In this document: in pieces, positions 39,718 to 47,719 of the stretch
Layout of the letters: each line of letters begins with the position of its first letter
Position numbering within the stretch: position 1 is the first letter of the stretch
NCBI GenBank assembly: GCA_030529425.1
Contig: JAUMWX010000002.1
Coordinates: 186,001 to 250,000 of the forward strand
Direction of reading: 5' to 3'
DNA: 64,000 bases
Source of the DNA: Tissierellia bacterium
Lineage (GTDB): Bacteria > Bacillota > Clostridia > Tissierellales > Peptoniphilaceae
Made by a program: the position numbers and the translations under genes
The notes under the pieces: model-generated
The model's input: the letters and a program-made list of their open reading frames with translations, nothing else
Told to the model about the DNA's origin: nothing
Databases searched by the model: none

Positions 39718-40254
39718 CTACTCTCCTGTTTCTTCTTCTATCTCTGCTAGGAAATTTTTAACTTTTTCTATTGCGTGAATTTCTGCGTCTATCACAAGTT
39801 CCTTATCAGCGAATTCAATTGAGAATCCATTACCCGCTTGTCCAACCATAGTAAATCTTAGTTTTTTACCATCTTCTTTCTCGTGCACGAACCTTAAAAG
39901 AACTGTTTTGAATGCTTTTTTAGATCCACCAAACGTAAGTTTTCTAATCTTTTTTGAATTATCTTCAGAAAATTTAGCGGTAGATAATTGTTCGAGTCTT
40001 TTTAAATCCCAACTTAGAACACCTGTTTTCGCAGAAATTTCTTCACCTTTTAAAAATCTCTTTACAATTTTCCCGTATTGGTTTTTTACGTCGTACACTT
40101 CAGGTTTGTATTCAACCGTAAAACCTCCCTGACAATGTCCGACATTGTTCTCCGCTGTTTCAATTAAGGTGTGCTCCGGAATAGATTCTCCCGTAAATTC
40201 AGTCACATAGACCTCTCCCGCACCAAAAATAACTTCATCTTTAGTTTGTGTCAT
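39718..40254 (-). CDS. Major tail tube protein
   Basis: 178 residues: VIFGAGEVYVTEFTGE, NNVGHCQGGFTVEYKPEVYDVKNQYGKIVKRFLKGEEISAKTGVLSWDL and then a regular beta pattern to VIDAEIHAIEKVKNFLAEIEEETGE. This resembles the major tail proteins of some Clostridium/Streptococcus siphophages (short, acidic C-terminus). Its place between tail terminator and gpG supports the call. Overlaps the terminator gene by 14 nt. Confidence 0.84.
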   Translation of the reverse strand: MTQTKDEVIFGAGEVYVTEFTGESIPEHTLIETAENNVGHCQGGFTVEYKPEVYDVKNQYGKIVKRFLKGEEISAKTGVLSWDLKRLEQLSTAKFSEDNSKKIRKLTFGGSKKAFKTVLLRFVHEKEDGKKLRFTMVGQAGNGFSIEFADKELVIDAEIHAIEKVKNFLAEIEEETGE

Positions 40255-40606
40255 TATATTTCCTCCATGTAATTATAAAAAATTGAGTACTCTCAAAAAG
40301 ACCATCTCCAAGAGGATTAATACTTCCTCCGAAAATCTTAGCCCTTATAAAGTACTCATCTACCTTAATTCCCGCATTCTCTGTTTTCGAATGCAGTTTA
40401 TTTTTTATTTTTTCTCGCAATTCTTCCAACTCGTCAAAGTCTTCAGATACCAATCTGACTTCCAATTGGCTTTGGCTAATTGCCTCATCTGAATAGTCCG
40501 ATAAGCTGTAAGAGGCTATCGGATAAATCTCACTCATTCCAATCACAGGGCTGAATTTAAGCCCCGTTGCATCATCTAACAACTTCTTGATTTTGTGGCT
40601 CAACAT
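40241..40606 (-). CDS. Tail terminator/completion-like protein
   Basis: 121 residues: SPVIGMSEIYPIASYSLSDYSDEAISQSQLEVRLVSEDFDELEELREKIKNKL, then FGGSINPLGDGLFESTQFFIITWR. The alternating beta-helix-beta layout and size match the tail terminator group (gpU/gp17-like). It lies after the gp10-like gene as in many siphophages. Positional support is stronger than sequence support. Confidence 0.74.
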   Translation of the reverse strand: MLSHKIKKLLDDATGLKFSPVIGMSEIYPIASYSLSDYSDEAISQSQLEVRLVSEDFDELEELREKIKNKLHSKTENAGIKVDEYFIRAKIFGGSINPLGDGLFESTQFFIITWRKYNDTN

Positions 40607-40607
40607 A

Positions 40608-41033
40608 CTATTTCACTCCCAATAATCTTTTTATATTCGCAATATTTTTGTCCCTCGCTCTCGTTAAAAATGGATTAGGTTTTTGACCGATTGTCCAGAA
40701 TGAGACTTTCTTGCCCTTATACAACGTGACGACTTTCCAAGGGCTCTTCCTTCCCGCACCATTAGCTGCATGAATCCCTGTACCTTGATGAACGTAGGCT
40801 GCATATTCGACGATTGAACCCACTCTCCCAATTATTTTTCCTTTTTCTTTTTCAGTTTTTGAAAAAATAGATGCTCTAAGGTTTCCCGTGTCGGATGGAG
40901 CTTCTTTAACGGCTTCAGCTTGTAATAGCATAGTGGCGGCATTAAGTCTGGCAAGAGCCAAATCTTCGAGTTCTTTTATCGCCGAACTGAAGCCTTTTTT
41001 GAACTGAGAAGTGTCGATTTTAAGCTTTACCAC
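40608..41033 (-). CDS. HK97 gp10-like head-tail/neck protein
   Basis: 141 residues with the clear family hallmarks ATMLLQAEAVKEAPSDTGNLRASIFSKTEKEKGKIIGRVGSIVEYAAYVHQGTGIHA, the PxDTG-x-LR-x-S and YA-x-YVHxGTG motifs, and NPFLTRARDKNIANIKRLLG. Acts in the neck or tail completion. Overlaps head closure by 7 nt. Confidence 0.94.
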   Translation of the reverse strand: MVKLKIDTSQFKKGFSSAIKELEDLALARLNAATMLLQAEAVKEAPSDTGNLRASIFSKTEKEKGKIIGRVGSIVEYAAYVHQGTGIHAANGAGRKSPWKVVTLYKGKKVSFWTIGQKPNPFLTRARDKNIANIKRLLGVK

Positions 41034-41341
41034 GATCTCACTTCCTTAAGCGATAATTGAGCAAATCTATGACTATTATCAACATCGAGTATTTCATACT
41101 TAACCCCATTAATAATCAGCCTATTGAGGGAAGATTTAAGCCCTTTATGCGGCGTAACAGCATTATGAGTCGTCTCTGTGTGTCTGAATCTGTCCTTGCT
41201 TGTGAATTGGCTTGCTTGGTATAAGCTGATTTTTATTCTATTCGAAAGCTCAATCCAGCTTGACTTCCTCGCACCTGAGAGACTTTCGGTCTCCTTCACC
41301 TCTAACACTGTGGCTAATACCATTTTGCTATTTACGCTCAT
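41027..41341 (-). CDS. Head closure/stopper protein
   Basis: 104 residues from ATG 41341, chosen because AGGAGA lies 8 nt upstream; the longer frame overlaps the connector gene by 74 nt. Beta-rich: ATVLEVKETESLSGARKSSWIELSNRIKISLYQASQFTSKDRFRHTETTHNAVTPHKGLKSSLNRLIINGVKYEILDV, which resembles SPP1 gp16-type stoppers. Confidence 0.76.
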   Translation of the reverse strand: MSVNSKMVLATVLEVKETESLSGARKSSWIELSNRIKISLYQASQFTSKDRFRHTETTHNAVTPHKGLKSSLNRLIINGVKYEILDVDNSHRFAQLSLKEVRSW

Positions 41342-41642
41342 AATTAAGTCTCCTGTAGCTTCTAAGCTTTCTTTTAATTCGTTCGGGAATGTCGCCTTCA
41401 TAGATCGTTGACACTCCTGAATTACTTTCGTTTGTTATTCCTTCAACACCTAAAGTATTAAATCTAAAAGCCATCAAGTCTTTTATCGTTGACTCAATGG
41501 CTAATTGATTAATTTCTTCAAGTGTTAAGTGCGTGAAATCCATTACGTCAGAAACGGAATCTTGATAAAGACTTTCTAAATCTACCAATTCCGCTCCAGG
41601 TCTCTTTCTCATTTCTTCAATTATTCTGTCTTTATCAAGCAT
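41328..41642 (-). CDS. Head-tail connector (adaptor) protein
   Basis: 104 residues: IEEMRKRPGAELVDLESLYQDSVSDVMDFTHLTLEEINQLAIESTIKDLMAFRFNTLGVEGITNESNSGVSTIYEGDIPERIKRKLRSYRRL. Helical bundle followed by GVEGITSESxSGVS-like loop and the (I/L)-x-(R/K)-KLRSYRR end, typical of gp15/gp6-like adaptors, which form a ring below the portal. First of the neck gene run. Confidence 0.88.
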   Translation of the reverse strand: MLDKDRIIEEMRKRPGAELVDLESLYQDSVSDVMDFTHLTLEEINQLAIESTIKDLMAFRFNTLGVEGITNESNSGVSTIYEGDIPERIKRKLRSYRRLNYERK

Positions 41643-41651
41643 TTCCCAACC

Positions 41652-41789
41652 CTATTTTTCCTTTTTTTCAGGTTTTTTCTCATCTTGCTTAGGTTCTAGT
41701 TCTACGATTTCGTATCCTTTTTCTATCATTTCTCCCACTAGCAACTCATCGACATAAGTCTCAGTATTTCCTTTTATCATTAGTACCAT
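41652..41789 (-). CDS. 45-residue protein between capsid and connector
   Basis: MVLMIKGNTETYVDELLVGEMIEKGYEIVELEPKQDEKKPEKKEK. GGGGGT 5 nt before ATG. A compact N-terminal part and a Lys/Glu-rich flexible tail, paralleling the 84-residue gene in the same slot of prophage 1. Small proteins here are often seen in Firmicute siphophages, without assigned role. Confidence 0.72.
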   Translation of the reverse strand: MVLMIKGNTETYVDELLVGEMIEKGYEIVELEPKQDEKKPEKKEK

Positions 41790-41799
41790 AATTTACCCC

Positions 41800-42693
41800 C
41801 TAGGCTTCAACATTAAATGCAATTGCTTTACTTCTCTTATTCAAAATGAATACATCTTCAAAAGATTCTTCAAAGTATAAATATTTACCCTTTGAATGTG
41901 CTGATGGTTCTTCCATTTGAGCAAAAGCATAAGACACTGGTGTTAAAACCGCCCAAGGATGAATCATAAACATATTAATTTGTTTTGCACTGTGCCCAGG
42001 TTTTGCACCTTCATCGAAGTTGTATACTGTTTTCATCAAAGTTGACGGCACGGTTTCGATTTGTAGTTCGTCAATTCTCGATACATTTCTCGCAATTACT
42101 CCGCTGTTGCCGTTTACATCAATTGTTCTCATGATGTCTTTTGCATTCTTTATCAACGTCTTCACCTTCGGAGTAACATACAAGATTCTTCCTGCTGCAG
42201 GGACATTAGCTTCATCCATCTGTTCCATAAATTTGTCGATCGTCTGAAGCACATTTTCTACAGTTAACACGGTATTATCATCTGAGCCTGAATCGACTCC
42301 GTTTTTCAACTCATGAATCTTGGAGATCGTATAGCAATCCATTTCCGGGAATTTCTGCTCCTCGTTGAATACTTTTGTTGCATTTTGGATTGACATAACC
42401 ATGTTGGATTGATTTACATCTTGTGGATGTATCATTGTTTCCCATTCTCTGTGATTGGTTAACGTCTTTAACTCCCAGTCATTGTCGTGATTTCTCGTAA
42501 ACCCATTAATCGTATCTCTGTTTCCTGCTTTTCTTCCCTTAGTAGTTATTACAGGAATCTTAATAGTTTTTGCATCTACAACTTTGTAGATTGAGTTGTT
42601 TGGTGTATTATACAACGCCCCAAAGTGTAATACGTTCGGAAACGCTTGAGCCAAAGCTTTTCCATATTGTTCTGCATAATTTACTGCTGGCAT
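41800..42693 (-). CDS. Major capsid protein (no delta domain)
   Basis: 297 residues: NYAEQYGKALAQAFPNVLHFGALYNTPNNSIYKVVDAKTIKIPVITTKGRKAGNRDTINGFTRNHDNDWELKTLTNHREWETMIHPQDVNQSNMVMSI, the typical start and E-loop region of the short SPP1/clostridial HK97-fold capsids, with a C-terminal QINMFMIHPWAVLTPVSYAFAQMEEPSAHSKGKYLYFEESFEDVFILNKR. Works with the separate GP20-type scaffold upstream. Confidence 0.93.
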   Translation of the reverse strand: MPAVNYAEQYGKALAQAFPNVLHFGALYNTPNNSIYKVVDAKTIKIPVITTKGRKAGNRDTINGFTRNHDNDWELKTLTNHREWETMIHPQDVNQSNMVMSIQNATKVFNEEQKFPEMDCYTISKIHELKNGVDSGSDDNTVLTVENVLQTIDKFMEQMDEANVPAAGRILYVTPKVKTLIKNAKDIMRTIDVNGNSGVIARNVSRIDELQIETVPSTLMKTVYNFDEGAKPGHSAKQINMFMIHPWAVLTPVSYAFAQMEEPSAHSKGKYLYFEESFEDVFILNKRSKAIAFNVEA

Positions 42694-42717
42694 GATTTTT
42701 TCTCCTTTTTATTTTTT

Positions 42718-43224
42718 TTATTTTGCTGTTGCTGCGCTTCTTACGGAAGTGAACCCGAAATTAAAAGTGTCTGCATTCCCTCCATTATCGGGATTGTTTG
42801 GATTTTGTCCTTGAACGTCTACGGCGAACAAATCTTTATACGATTCCTTGAATCCGTTAAGTTGTTCGTCTATCCCTGATATGTTTCCTTTTTCGTCGAT
42901 TTTGATTTTTTCACGGTTAAATTTATCAATTAACAAGTCCGTGTGCTTAGCTTTAGCGCCGGACAATGCTTTCTCGATCGCCCCGTTAATCTTCATATCC
43001 CTGATTTTGCCTTCGTACTCATTTTTCAAGGTTTCCGATGCGTTTTTTAATGCTTCAACATCAACTCCGTCAAATTTCTTAAGTGCTTCGGTGGCTGTGT
43101 CCCTCTCCTTAGTCAGAGTAGCGATTTGCTCTTTCAGTCCATCAACGTTCGTCCCATACTCAGCCATAATCGAGTCAATAGCCGCTTGTTCAATTCCTAA
43201 ACCTTTCAAAAATTCTCTTTTCAT
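42718..43224 (-). CDS. Capsid scaffold protein (phage GP20 family)
   Basis: 168 residues: MKREFLKGLGIEQAAIDSIMAEYGTNVDGLKEQIATLTKERDTA, a coiled coil, then KNEYEGKIRDMKINGAIEKALSGAKAKHTDLLIDKFNREKIKIDEKGNISGIDEQLNGFKESYKDLF, the full GP20 scaffold signature. It directs prohead assembly and leaves before packaging. Its ATG overlaps the stop of a small GTG-started gene, indicating coupling. Confidence 0.95.
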   Translation of the reverse strand: MKREFLKGLGIEQAAIDSIMAEYGTNVDGLKEQIATLTKERDTATEALKKFDGVDVEALKNASETLKNEYEGKIRDMKINGAIEKALSGAKAKHTDLLIDKFNREKIKIDEKGNISGIDEQLNGFKESYKDLFAVDVQGQNPNNPDNGGNADTFNFGFTSVRSAATAK

Positions 43225-43358
43225 TTTTTCTCCTCTCTACGCTTTTTACGAGGTTGCTTCTCGTGAGCGCTTATCTTCATACAGTCGCAAGCTAACTGAA
43301 TTTTTGCACAATAAATGAGCAGTTTAATGCCTTGCTCAGGGCAATTAAATACTCGCAC
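43221..43358 (-). CDS. 45-residue Cys-containing protein coupled to scaffold
   Basis: GTG-started frame with GGAAGAG 6 nt upstream: MRVFNCPEQGIKLLIYCAKI, QLACDCMKISAHEKQPRKKR, REEKK. Four Cys and a very basic tail; the TGA overlaps the scaffold ATG by 4 nt (ATGA). Cys-rich small proteins such as Mu Com act as RNA-binding translational activators, but the spacing here does not match a C-x2-C zinc finger, so any such role is speculation. It could also serve only to couple ribosomes into the scaffold gene. Confidence 0.5.
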   Translation of the reverse strand: MRVFNCPEQGIKLLIYCAKIQLACDCMKISAHEKQPRKKRREEKK

Positions 43359-43403
43359 GGTTTACTCTTCCGCTTTTACTTTCTTTCTTTTAAAAAATTG
43401 CAC

Positions 43404-43438
43404 TAAAAAAGCAGCTATTTTTCATAGTTGCTTTTTTA
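43404..43438 (-). terminator. Strong terminator between MuF and scaffold genes
   Basis: TAAAAAAGCAGCTAT / ATAGTTGCTTTTTTA, 15-bp stem with one G-U, 5-nt loop. Minus-strand transcripts end in TTTTTTA. It separates the packaging/portal/MuF genes from the capsid genes, so capsid expression needs readthrough or an unseen promoter. Confidence 0.82.
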
Positions 43439-43439
43439 G

Positions 43440-43560
43440 ATAAAATATGCGCCGGTAACGCTACCCCGGTTCCCTCATAACCCAGCACTGTTTACATCTC
43501 TGTAATGCCCTTCGGTGTATGGAGCGTCTGGCAATGCCTTTTCCACCTCGTATATTTTTA
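43440..43560 (-). ncRNA. Candidate structured RNA upstream of terminator
   Basis: About 120 nt after the MuF stop with higher GC than its surroundings. Readable helices on the minus strand: GGC-ATT-GCC; GGGCATTACA-GAGA-TGTAA with a GNRA-type loop inside GCA...TGC; and GGTA-GCGT-TACC within CCGGGGTAGCGTTACCGGCG. A terminator follows within 10 nt, as in discrete small RNAs. One frame (YEVEKALPDAPYTEGHYRDV) is open across part of it but lacks a start. Confidence 0.4.
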
Positions 43561-43581
43561 TATTCGTATTATACCCATTTT

Positions 43582-44880
43582 TTAGGATTTTATCAATGTT
43601 TTTTCCATAAATCTTTTCGTTTTCGCCTTGTAAACGGTTAATACAGTATTTCTTTTGCCGAATTTATACTGTGACGAATTTTTTAACAGCTTTATAACTA
43701 TTCCTAGGCTGTATACATCATCAATTGGCTTGTAAAAAATGTAAGTGCCTTCATTTTTATCATCTTTTATTATGTTTTCAGGAGCTGATATTATGTTTTT
43801 CAGATCACTTAAAGTTATATCTTTTATGTCTTCGTGTCCCATAAGGATGTGGTCTATCCTCTCTCTAGTAACTATTAATTCATCAGTAATCATTTTCTCT
43901 TTAATTTTCCCTAGAGTATTAATCTTACCGATTTTCACATCTCTTTGAAATTTTCGCTCCCTAAATTCACTTAAAGTGTAATTTTTTACGTGTTTATTTT
44001 TAGCGAAAAACTGTAGATTTATGTATAATTTATTATACTTTTCGCTAGATAAATCTTCATGATTATACGCCTCATTAACTGTTCCTTTTTCTCCCTTGTC
44101 AAATTCCTTCGCCAACTTGTCAACGTTGATGTACGGCACTAGAACACATCTACAGTTAGGATGTCTTGGAAGTATAGGCGCTTTTTCAATATCATGTATT
44201 TTTTTATTGTGAACTTTACAAGTACTTGATGTTCTTTCGTCTAGTGTCACCACTTCTTCTACTTGTTTAACTCCATTTGATTTCATATGTTGTAAATTAA
44301 CATCATTCATATGGTGCATAGTTTCTGTTCTTACAAGTCTTGCAGAATTAGATAATCCTACATTCATACTCTTGTCAAGTTCCATTGCAATTTGAGCAGT
44401 AGGCTTCCCCATCAAAATACCTTTTTTCACTTGAGTATTAAGCTCATTCTCTAATTTTTTAGAGTTTTTCCAAACTCTTTTAGAAAAATTAGAGCCTTTC
44501 CAGTTAGTCTGTAGTAATTTTTTTGCTAAATCTTCATTGTAATTAATATCTACACCTAAACTTCCACCTGTAGCCAAAATTACATCTTTTCCTGCATTCA
44601 AAATAATTTTACTACCTTTATCTTCTACTTTTTCTCCTAATTCTCTTAAAACATCATTGAAGCCCTTTTCCATTCTTTTTAAGTGTTCAGCCTTATAAAA
44701 TTCTGAACGACTTATAACTCCGTTTTCTTCAAACTTTGCTGTAATCTTATATAATTCTGCAAGTATTTCTTCATTTGCTTTTTTATATAATTTTATTAAT
44801 TCTTTTTGATATTTTGAGGTATCATTATAAATATTCCAATACTCATTGGCAAGTCGTTTACCCCAATAATCATTTTTCAT
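43582..44880 (-). CDS. MuF-type minor head protein fused to a BECR-fold nuclease-like toxin domain
   Basis: 432 residues. Residues 1-275 are the SPP1 gp7/Mu F head-morphogenesis domain: YWGKRLANEYWNIYNDTSKYQKEL, GKPTAQIAMELDKSMNVGLSNSARLVRTETMHHMNDVNLQHMKSNGVKQVEEVVTLDERTSSTCKVHNKKI, and the metal-site end LPRHPNCRCVLVPY. Residues 285-432 form an additional domain: VTRERIDHILMGHEDIKDI, LKNIISAPENIIKDDKN, GTYIFYKPIDDVYSLGIVIKLLKNSSQYKFGKRNTVLTVYKAKTKR, matching the phage Barnase-EndoU-ColicinE5/D-RelE (PBECR) group. MuF fusions are known as phage polymorphic toxins. No immunity gene is evident nearby. Confidence 0.85.
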   Translation of the reverse strand: MKNDYWGKRLANEYWNIYNDTSKYQKELIKLYKKANEEILAELYKITAKFEENGVISRSEFYKAEHLKRMEKGFNDVLRELGEKVEDKGSKIILNAGKDVILATGGSLGVDINYNEDLAKKLLQTNWKGSNFSKRVWKNSKKLENELNTQVKKGILMGKPTAQIAMELDKSMNVGLSNSARLVRTETMHHMNDVNLQHMKSNGVKQVEEVVTLDERTSSTCKVHNKKIHDIEKAPILPRHPNCRCVLVPYINVDKLAKEFDKGEKGTVNEAYNHEDLSSEKYNKLYINLQFFAKNKHVKNYTLSEFRERKFQRDVKIGKINTLGKIKEKMITDELIVTRERIDHILMGHEDIKDITLSDLKNIISAPENIIKDDKNEGTYIFYKPIDDVYSLGIVIKLLKNSSQYKFGKRNTVLTVYKAKTKRFMEKTLIKS

Positions 44881-46249
44881 CTTCTAACTCCACAGAATCA
44901 AAACTTTCTTTAGCAAGTTTCTGTTTTTCGTTTTGTATATCTCTAACCCAAGGATGATTAGCTAAAATGGTGTCCGTACTTACCAAACCTCGTGAATTGT
45001 TGCAATTATTAATAATATCTGTTTCATCCATGAGCATATCCGTATTAAATACAATACTTACTTTTTCTCTATTAATGCTTCTATTAGTTTTTTCTAAAAA
45101 TAAATATATAAAATCAACTACTCTGTTAAATCCTCTTGAAAATTCGCTGATTAACTGATTAGTTTTTAACTCCAATCTGCTAAACAAAAACTCCAAGGCA
45201 ATGCCCGACGGAGCGGCTCCGAACTTATCCAAATTCCTATCAACCGCTTGACCACTATCAAGAATGTCCTTTTTTAGTTGTTCATAGTGTTCTTTTGCAG
45301 CATTTATATCCATTTGTGGATTTAGTGTAGTAACATCACTTTCGTCATCAGCATCTAAAATAACTGCTCTTTTTTGATATATATACTCCAAAAACTCATC
45401 TAAACTATCTCCACTATACCCCTTTAATACAAAAATCAGATTCTTAACCTCTTGGATATAATTAGATACTTCCGACCTTGATAAATCGTAATCATCAACT
45501 AAAGACTTTACAAATTTAATGTCCGGTAATTCTTTTCTATTGTTCTTAAAAGCAATCCAAGGAACAGTCCCCCAACCCGTATTGATATTGTTTAATTTAA
45601 AATGCCCCTCGGTTTTTTTATTGATAAGCTTACCATTTTCAAGTCTGTAATATGTAACCTCATCTTTAGTCCAAAATTCAACATCAGTTACTGTTTCATA
45701 TCGATTAAACCTGAACACTTTAACGTCATAATATCTGATTACATAATTTAAATCTGTGTGGGTGCTGTCAGTCCAACCAGGTATTATCTGTTCACTATTA
45801 GCTACAAAAAGCTTAAATTCTCCCTTTTCATTTATGTAAGGGTGTAGCCAGGCAATCCCCTTGTTGCTAGCCTCAAAACCTAACGACTCTAAATCATAGT
45901 TAAAATTAACTCCTAAACTATCTACTATAACGTCAGTGGTCGAATCTGTTTCAGCGTGAATGCTTGAGTCTTTAGAGAACAAGTATCCTATCTTTTCGTC
46001 AATGATGTTTTTGTAAACAGCATGAGCCAGCTTAGTGTTAGCCTGGTAATTCTTTTTATCGCCGTCATTTTTAGTCAGAATGTCATTATCTACTGAGTAG
46101 TATCTATCCCCAATCCTCATAAGCTCAACTTTTCCTGAATTTCTGTGATTAACTATTAATTGTTCTATCATACTTTCAGTTACTGTTTCTTTTTCAAATG
46201 CTAACTTCATATAACCTATCCCTCTTATCATAAAATCTACAAAACCCAT
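44870..46249 (-). CDS. SPP1 gp6-type portal protein
   Basis: 459 residues: ETVTESMIEQLIVNHRNSGKVELMRIGDRYY, KNYQANTKLAHAVYKNIIDEKIGYLFSKDSSIH, NTGWGTVPWIAFKNNRKELPDIKFVKSLVDDYDLSRSEVSNYIQEVKNLIFVLKGYSG, DNLDKFGAAPSGIALEFLFSRLELKTNQL-like crown and stem. These are characteristic of the Gp6 portal family. Overlaps the MuF gene by 11 nt and abuts terminase exon 2, so terminase, portal and MuF are cotranscribed. Confidence 0.95.
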   Translation of the reverse strand: MGFVDFMIRGIGYMKLAFEKETVTESMIEQLIVNHRNSGKVELMRIGDRYYSVDNDILTKNDGDKKNYQANTKLAHAVYKNIIDEKIGYLFSKDSSIHAETDSTTDVIVDSLGVNFNYDLESLGFEASNKGIAWLHPYINEKGEFKLFVANSEQIIPGWTDSTHTDLNYVIRYYDVKVFRFNRYETVTDVEFWTKDEVTYYRLENGKLINKKTEGHFKLNNINTGWGTVPWIAFKNNRKELPDIKFVKSLVDDYDLSRSEVSNYIQEVKNLIFVLKGYSGDSLDEFLEYIYQKRAVILDADDESDVTTLNPQMDINAAKEHYEQLKKDILDSGQAVDRNLDKFGAAPSGIALEFLFSRLELKTNQLISEFSRGFNRVVDFIYLFLEKTNRSINREKVSIVFNTDMLMDETDIINNCNNSRGLVSTDTILANHPWVRDIQNEKQKLAKESFDSVELEDEK

Positions 46250-46709
46250 TATTTTAATATCCTCATTCCAACTTTATTCTTTCTCCATCTTTCAACTCCG
46301 TATCTCAGAGCCGCCATTGCGTCATCAAAAAAAGCAACTGGCTCATCTATATACTCGCCTGTTGCTTCATCTTTTTTCCACTTCCACTGACTAATCTCTT
46401 TAATGGTATTTACACAAGAAGGATGTATAAAAATCTTTCTTTGTTTTAACCAGTCAATTTGAGTAGCTTGATATTTTTTAGTTGTAGTTTTTTCTTTTTT
46501 TACTTTTTTAGCTCTATACCCTGCCTTTTTCCACATCTTTATTCTGTCAGGCTCTGCACTATCGCAATACATATCTACATCTTTAGGAATTTTCCCGTCT
46601 GAATATTCTATAATCTCCGAAGTATCTTTATTAAATAAATAAATCTCTTTCAAGATATAAATATCATCATCTTTAAAACCTAAAAGTAAGATAGCATTAG
46701 CATGATTAA
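46249..46709 (-). CDS. terL: Terminase large subunit, exon 2 (nuclease domain)
   Basis: After splicing, the Phe codon T|TT is followed by NHANAILLLGFKDDDIYILKEIYLFNKDTSEIIE, then PKDVDMYCDSAEPDRIKMWKKAGYRAKKVKK and EISQWKWKKDEATGEYIDEPVAFFDDAMAALRYGVERW, the RNase H-like nuclease with its catalytic Asp residues (D of DSAEP; D of FFDDAMAALRY). Joining to exon 1 gives an unbroken 414-residue PBSX-type TerL. Without splicing only a useless fragment starting at an internal Met could be made. Confidence 0.92.
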
Positions 46710-47719
46710 CCTTTGTACCCTCGGTTTCCCGATATTTAAAAGGGAGTAGACTATATCTTCAACTAAAAAAGCACTCCTATATTGGATTACTTTTTTAGTT
46801 GCACGGCACTTCGAAGAATGTATTTCAACATTCCCCTACTCCTTGCGGATAGTCGTTACACCTTCATCAATAAATTTGATGTTTGGCACGGTATTGTCAT
46901 GTATATTGGGATTATAATATTCAAAACGGAAACCCATACAAGTTTCATATTTCGGTTTTTTCTTACATACGTTCGCAATTGCACCAGCTGTACCGCTCTC
47001 AGGGTCTTTGCCATAATATCTGCATACATGCCTTGCACTTTCAAAAACTTCACTTGTATCAAGGTTTATAATAGGTTTTCTTCTTCTTGTTTGTGATATT
47101 TTTCTTTTATGTTCCTCGGAAAGCTTTGTTCCTTTTCTTTCCTTTTTCCACTTTTCAATTTGCTCTTTTGAGTGATTTTTCCCATAAAAAGGATTATTTT
47201 TGCCTATGTACATTCCCTCTTTTAACTTGCTCATCAACATTTTAGTTTCTTCTTTATGCTTATAATCAAAAGTACCTGCCCCACCTTTAGTTAAATTATA
47301 TCCATTTGGATATAATGAATTATATTTTTTAATATAAGCAATTTCTTTTTCATCTAACTCTTGTTGAGAGTTTGCTGTATCTAATACCTCAAATGAAAAA
47401 GATTTTAAACCATACTTGTTAATGGCATTATAAAGTGGAAAGTTAGCATTGTTTCTCGCTTTTTTTCTATGCTCACTCATTCGAGCTTGGAATGTTTGAA
47501 TTGTTTGCCCTATATAAACTTTTCCATTAATTTTATTTTTAATTATATAAATTATCATGCACTCGGCTCCTTTAATAAATTATACCATAAAGTAAGCACG
47601 ATTATGCCCAATATATTTAGAGTTTCACCGTTAGCAATTAAAATAATTTTAACTACACCTGCTTAGCAGTTCACCGTGTTGTAAATATGTGTCACCACAT
47701 AAGTGGGCTATTAATATCA
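46710..47719 (-). mobile_element. Group I intron inside the terminase gene
   Basis: 1010 nt. 5' exon ends GATTTCGGGT (U at the splice point), 3' end is AAAGG (terminal G) before TTAATCATG. Conserved core elements in order: AATTGCTAACGGTGAAAC (P/Q-like), GTAACGACTATCC (R, first P7 strand) and AAGATATAGTCT (S, second P7 strand), with GACTAT pairing ATAGTC. A GIY-YIG endonuclease occupies the loop between P/Q and R. Precise excision restores D-F-G-F-N-H in TerL. Confidence 0.9.
46836..47558 (-). CDS. GIY-YIG homing endonuclease (intron-encoded)
   Basis: 240 residues. N-terminal GIY-YIG domain: IYIIKNKINGKVYIGQTIQTFQARMSEHRKKA (Y-I-I and VYIGQT core, catalytic Arg in FQARMSEH), Glu in DEKEIAYIKKYNSLYPNGYN. 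Then NUMOD-type DNA-binding modules: GKNNPFYGKNHSKEQIEKWK, KLSEEHKRKISQTRR and KPIINLDTSEVFESARHVCRYYG. It would cut intronless terminase genes of related phages and spread the intron. Ribosome site AAAGGAGCCGAGTGC. Its 3' end overlaps the intron core (R element). Confidence 0.94.
   Translation of the reverse strand: MIIYIIKNKINGKVYIGQTIQTFQARMSEHRKKARNNANFPLYNAINKYGLKSFSFEVLDTANSQQELDEKEIAYIKKYNSLYPNGYNLTKGGAGTFDYKHKEETKMLMSKLKEGMYIGKNNPFYGKNHSKEQIEKWKKERKGTKLSEEHKRKISQTRRRKPIINLDTSEVFESARHVCRYYGKDPESGTAGAIANVCKKKPKYETCMGFRFEYYNPNIHDNTVPNIKFIDEGVTTIRKE

Noticed and set aside
43440..43545. Short gene reading YEVEKALPDAPYTEGHYRDVNSAGL
   Set aside because: No start codon or ribosome site in a sensible place and a stop inside; kept only as part of the RNA candidate.
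47649..47719. Natural C-terminus of TerL ending LLSRCS
   Set aside because: These codons are intron sequence; the conserved nuclease domain resumes exactly after the predicted 3' splice site.
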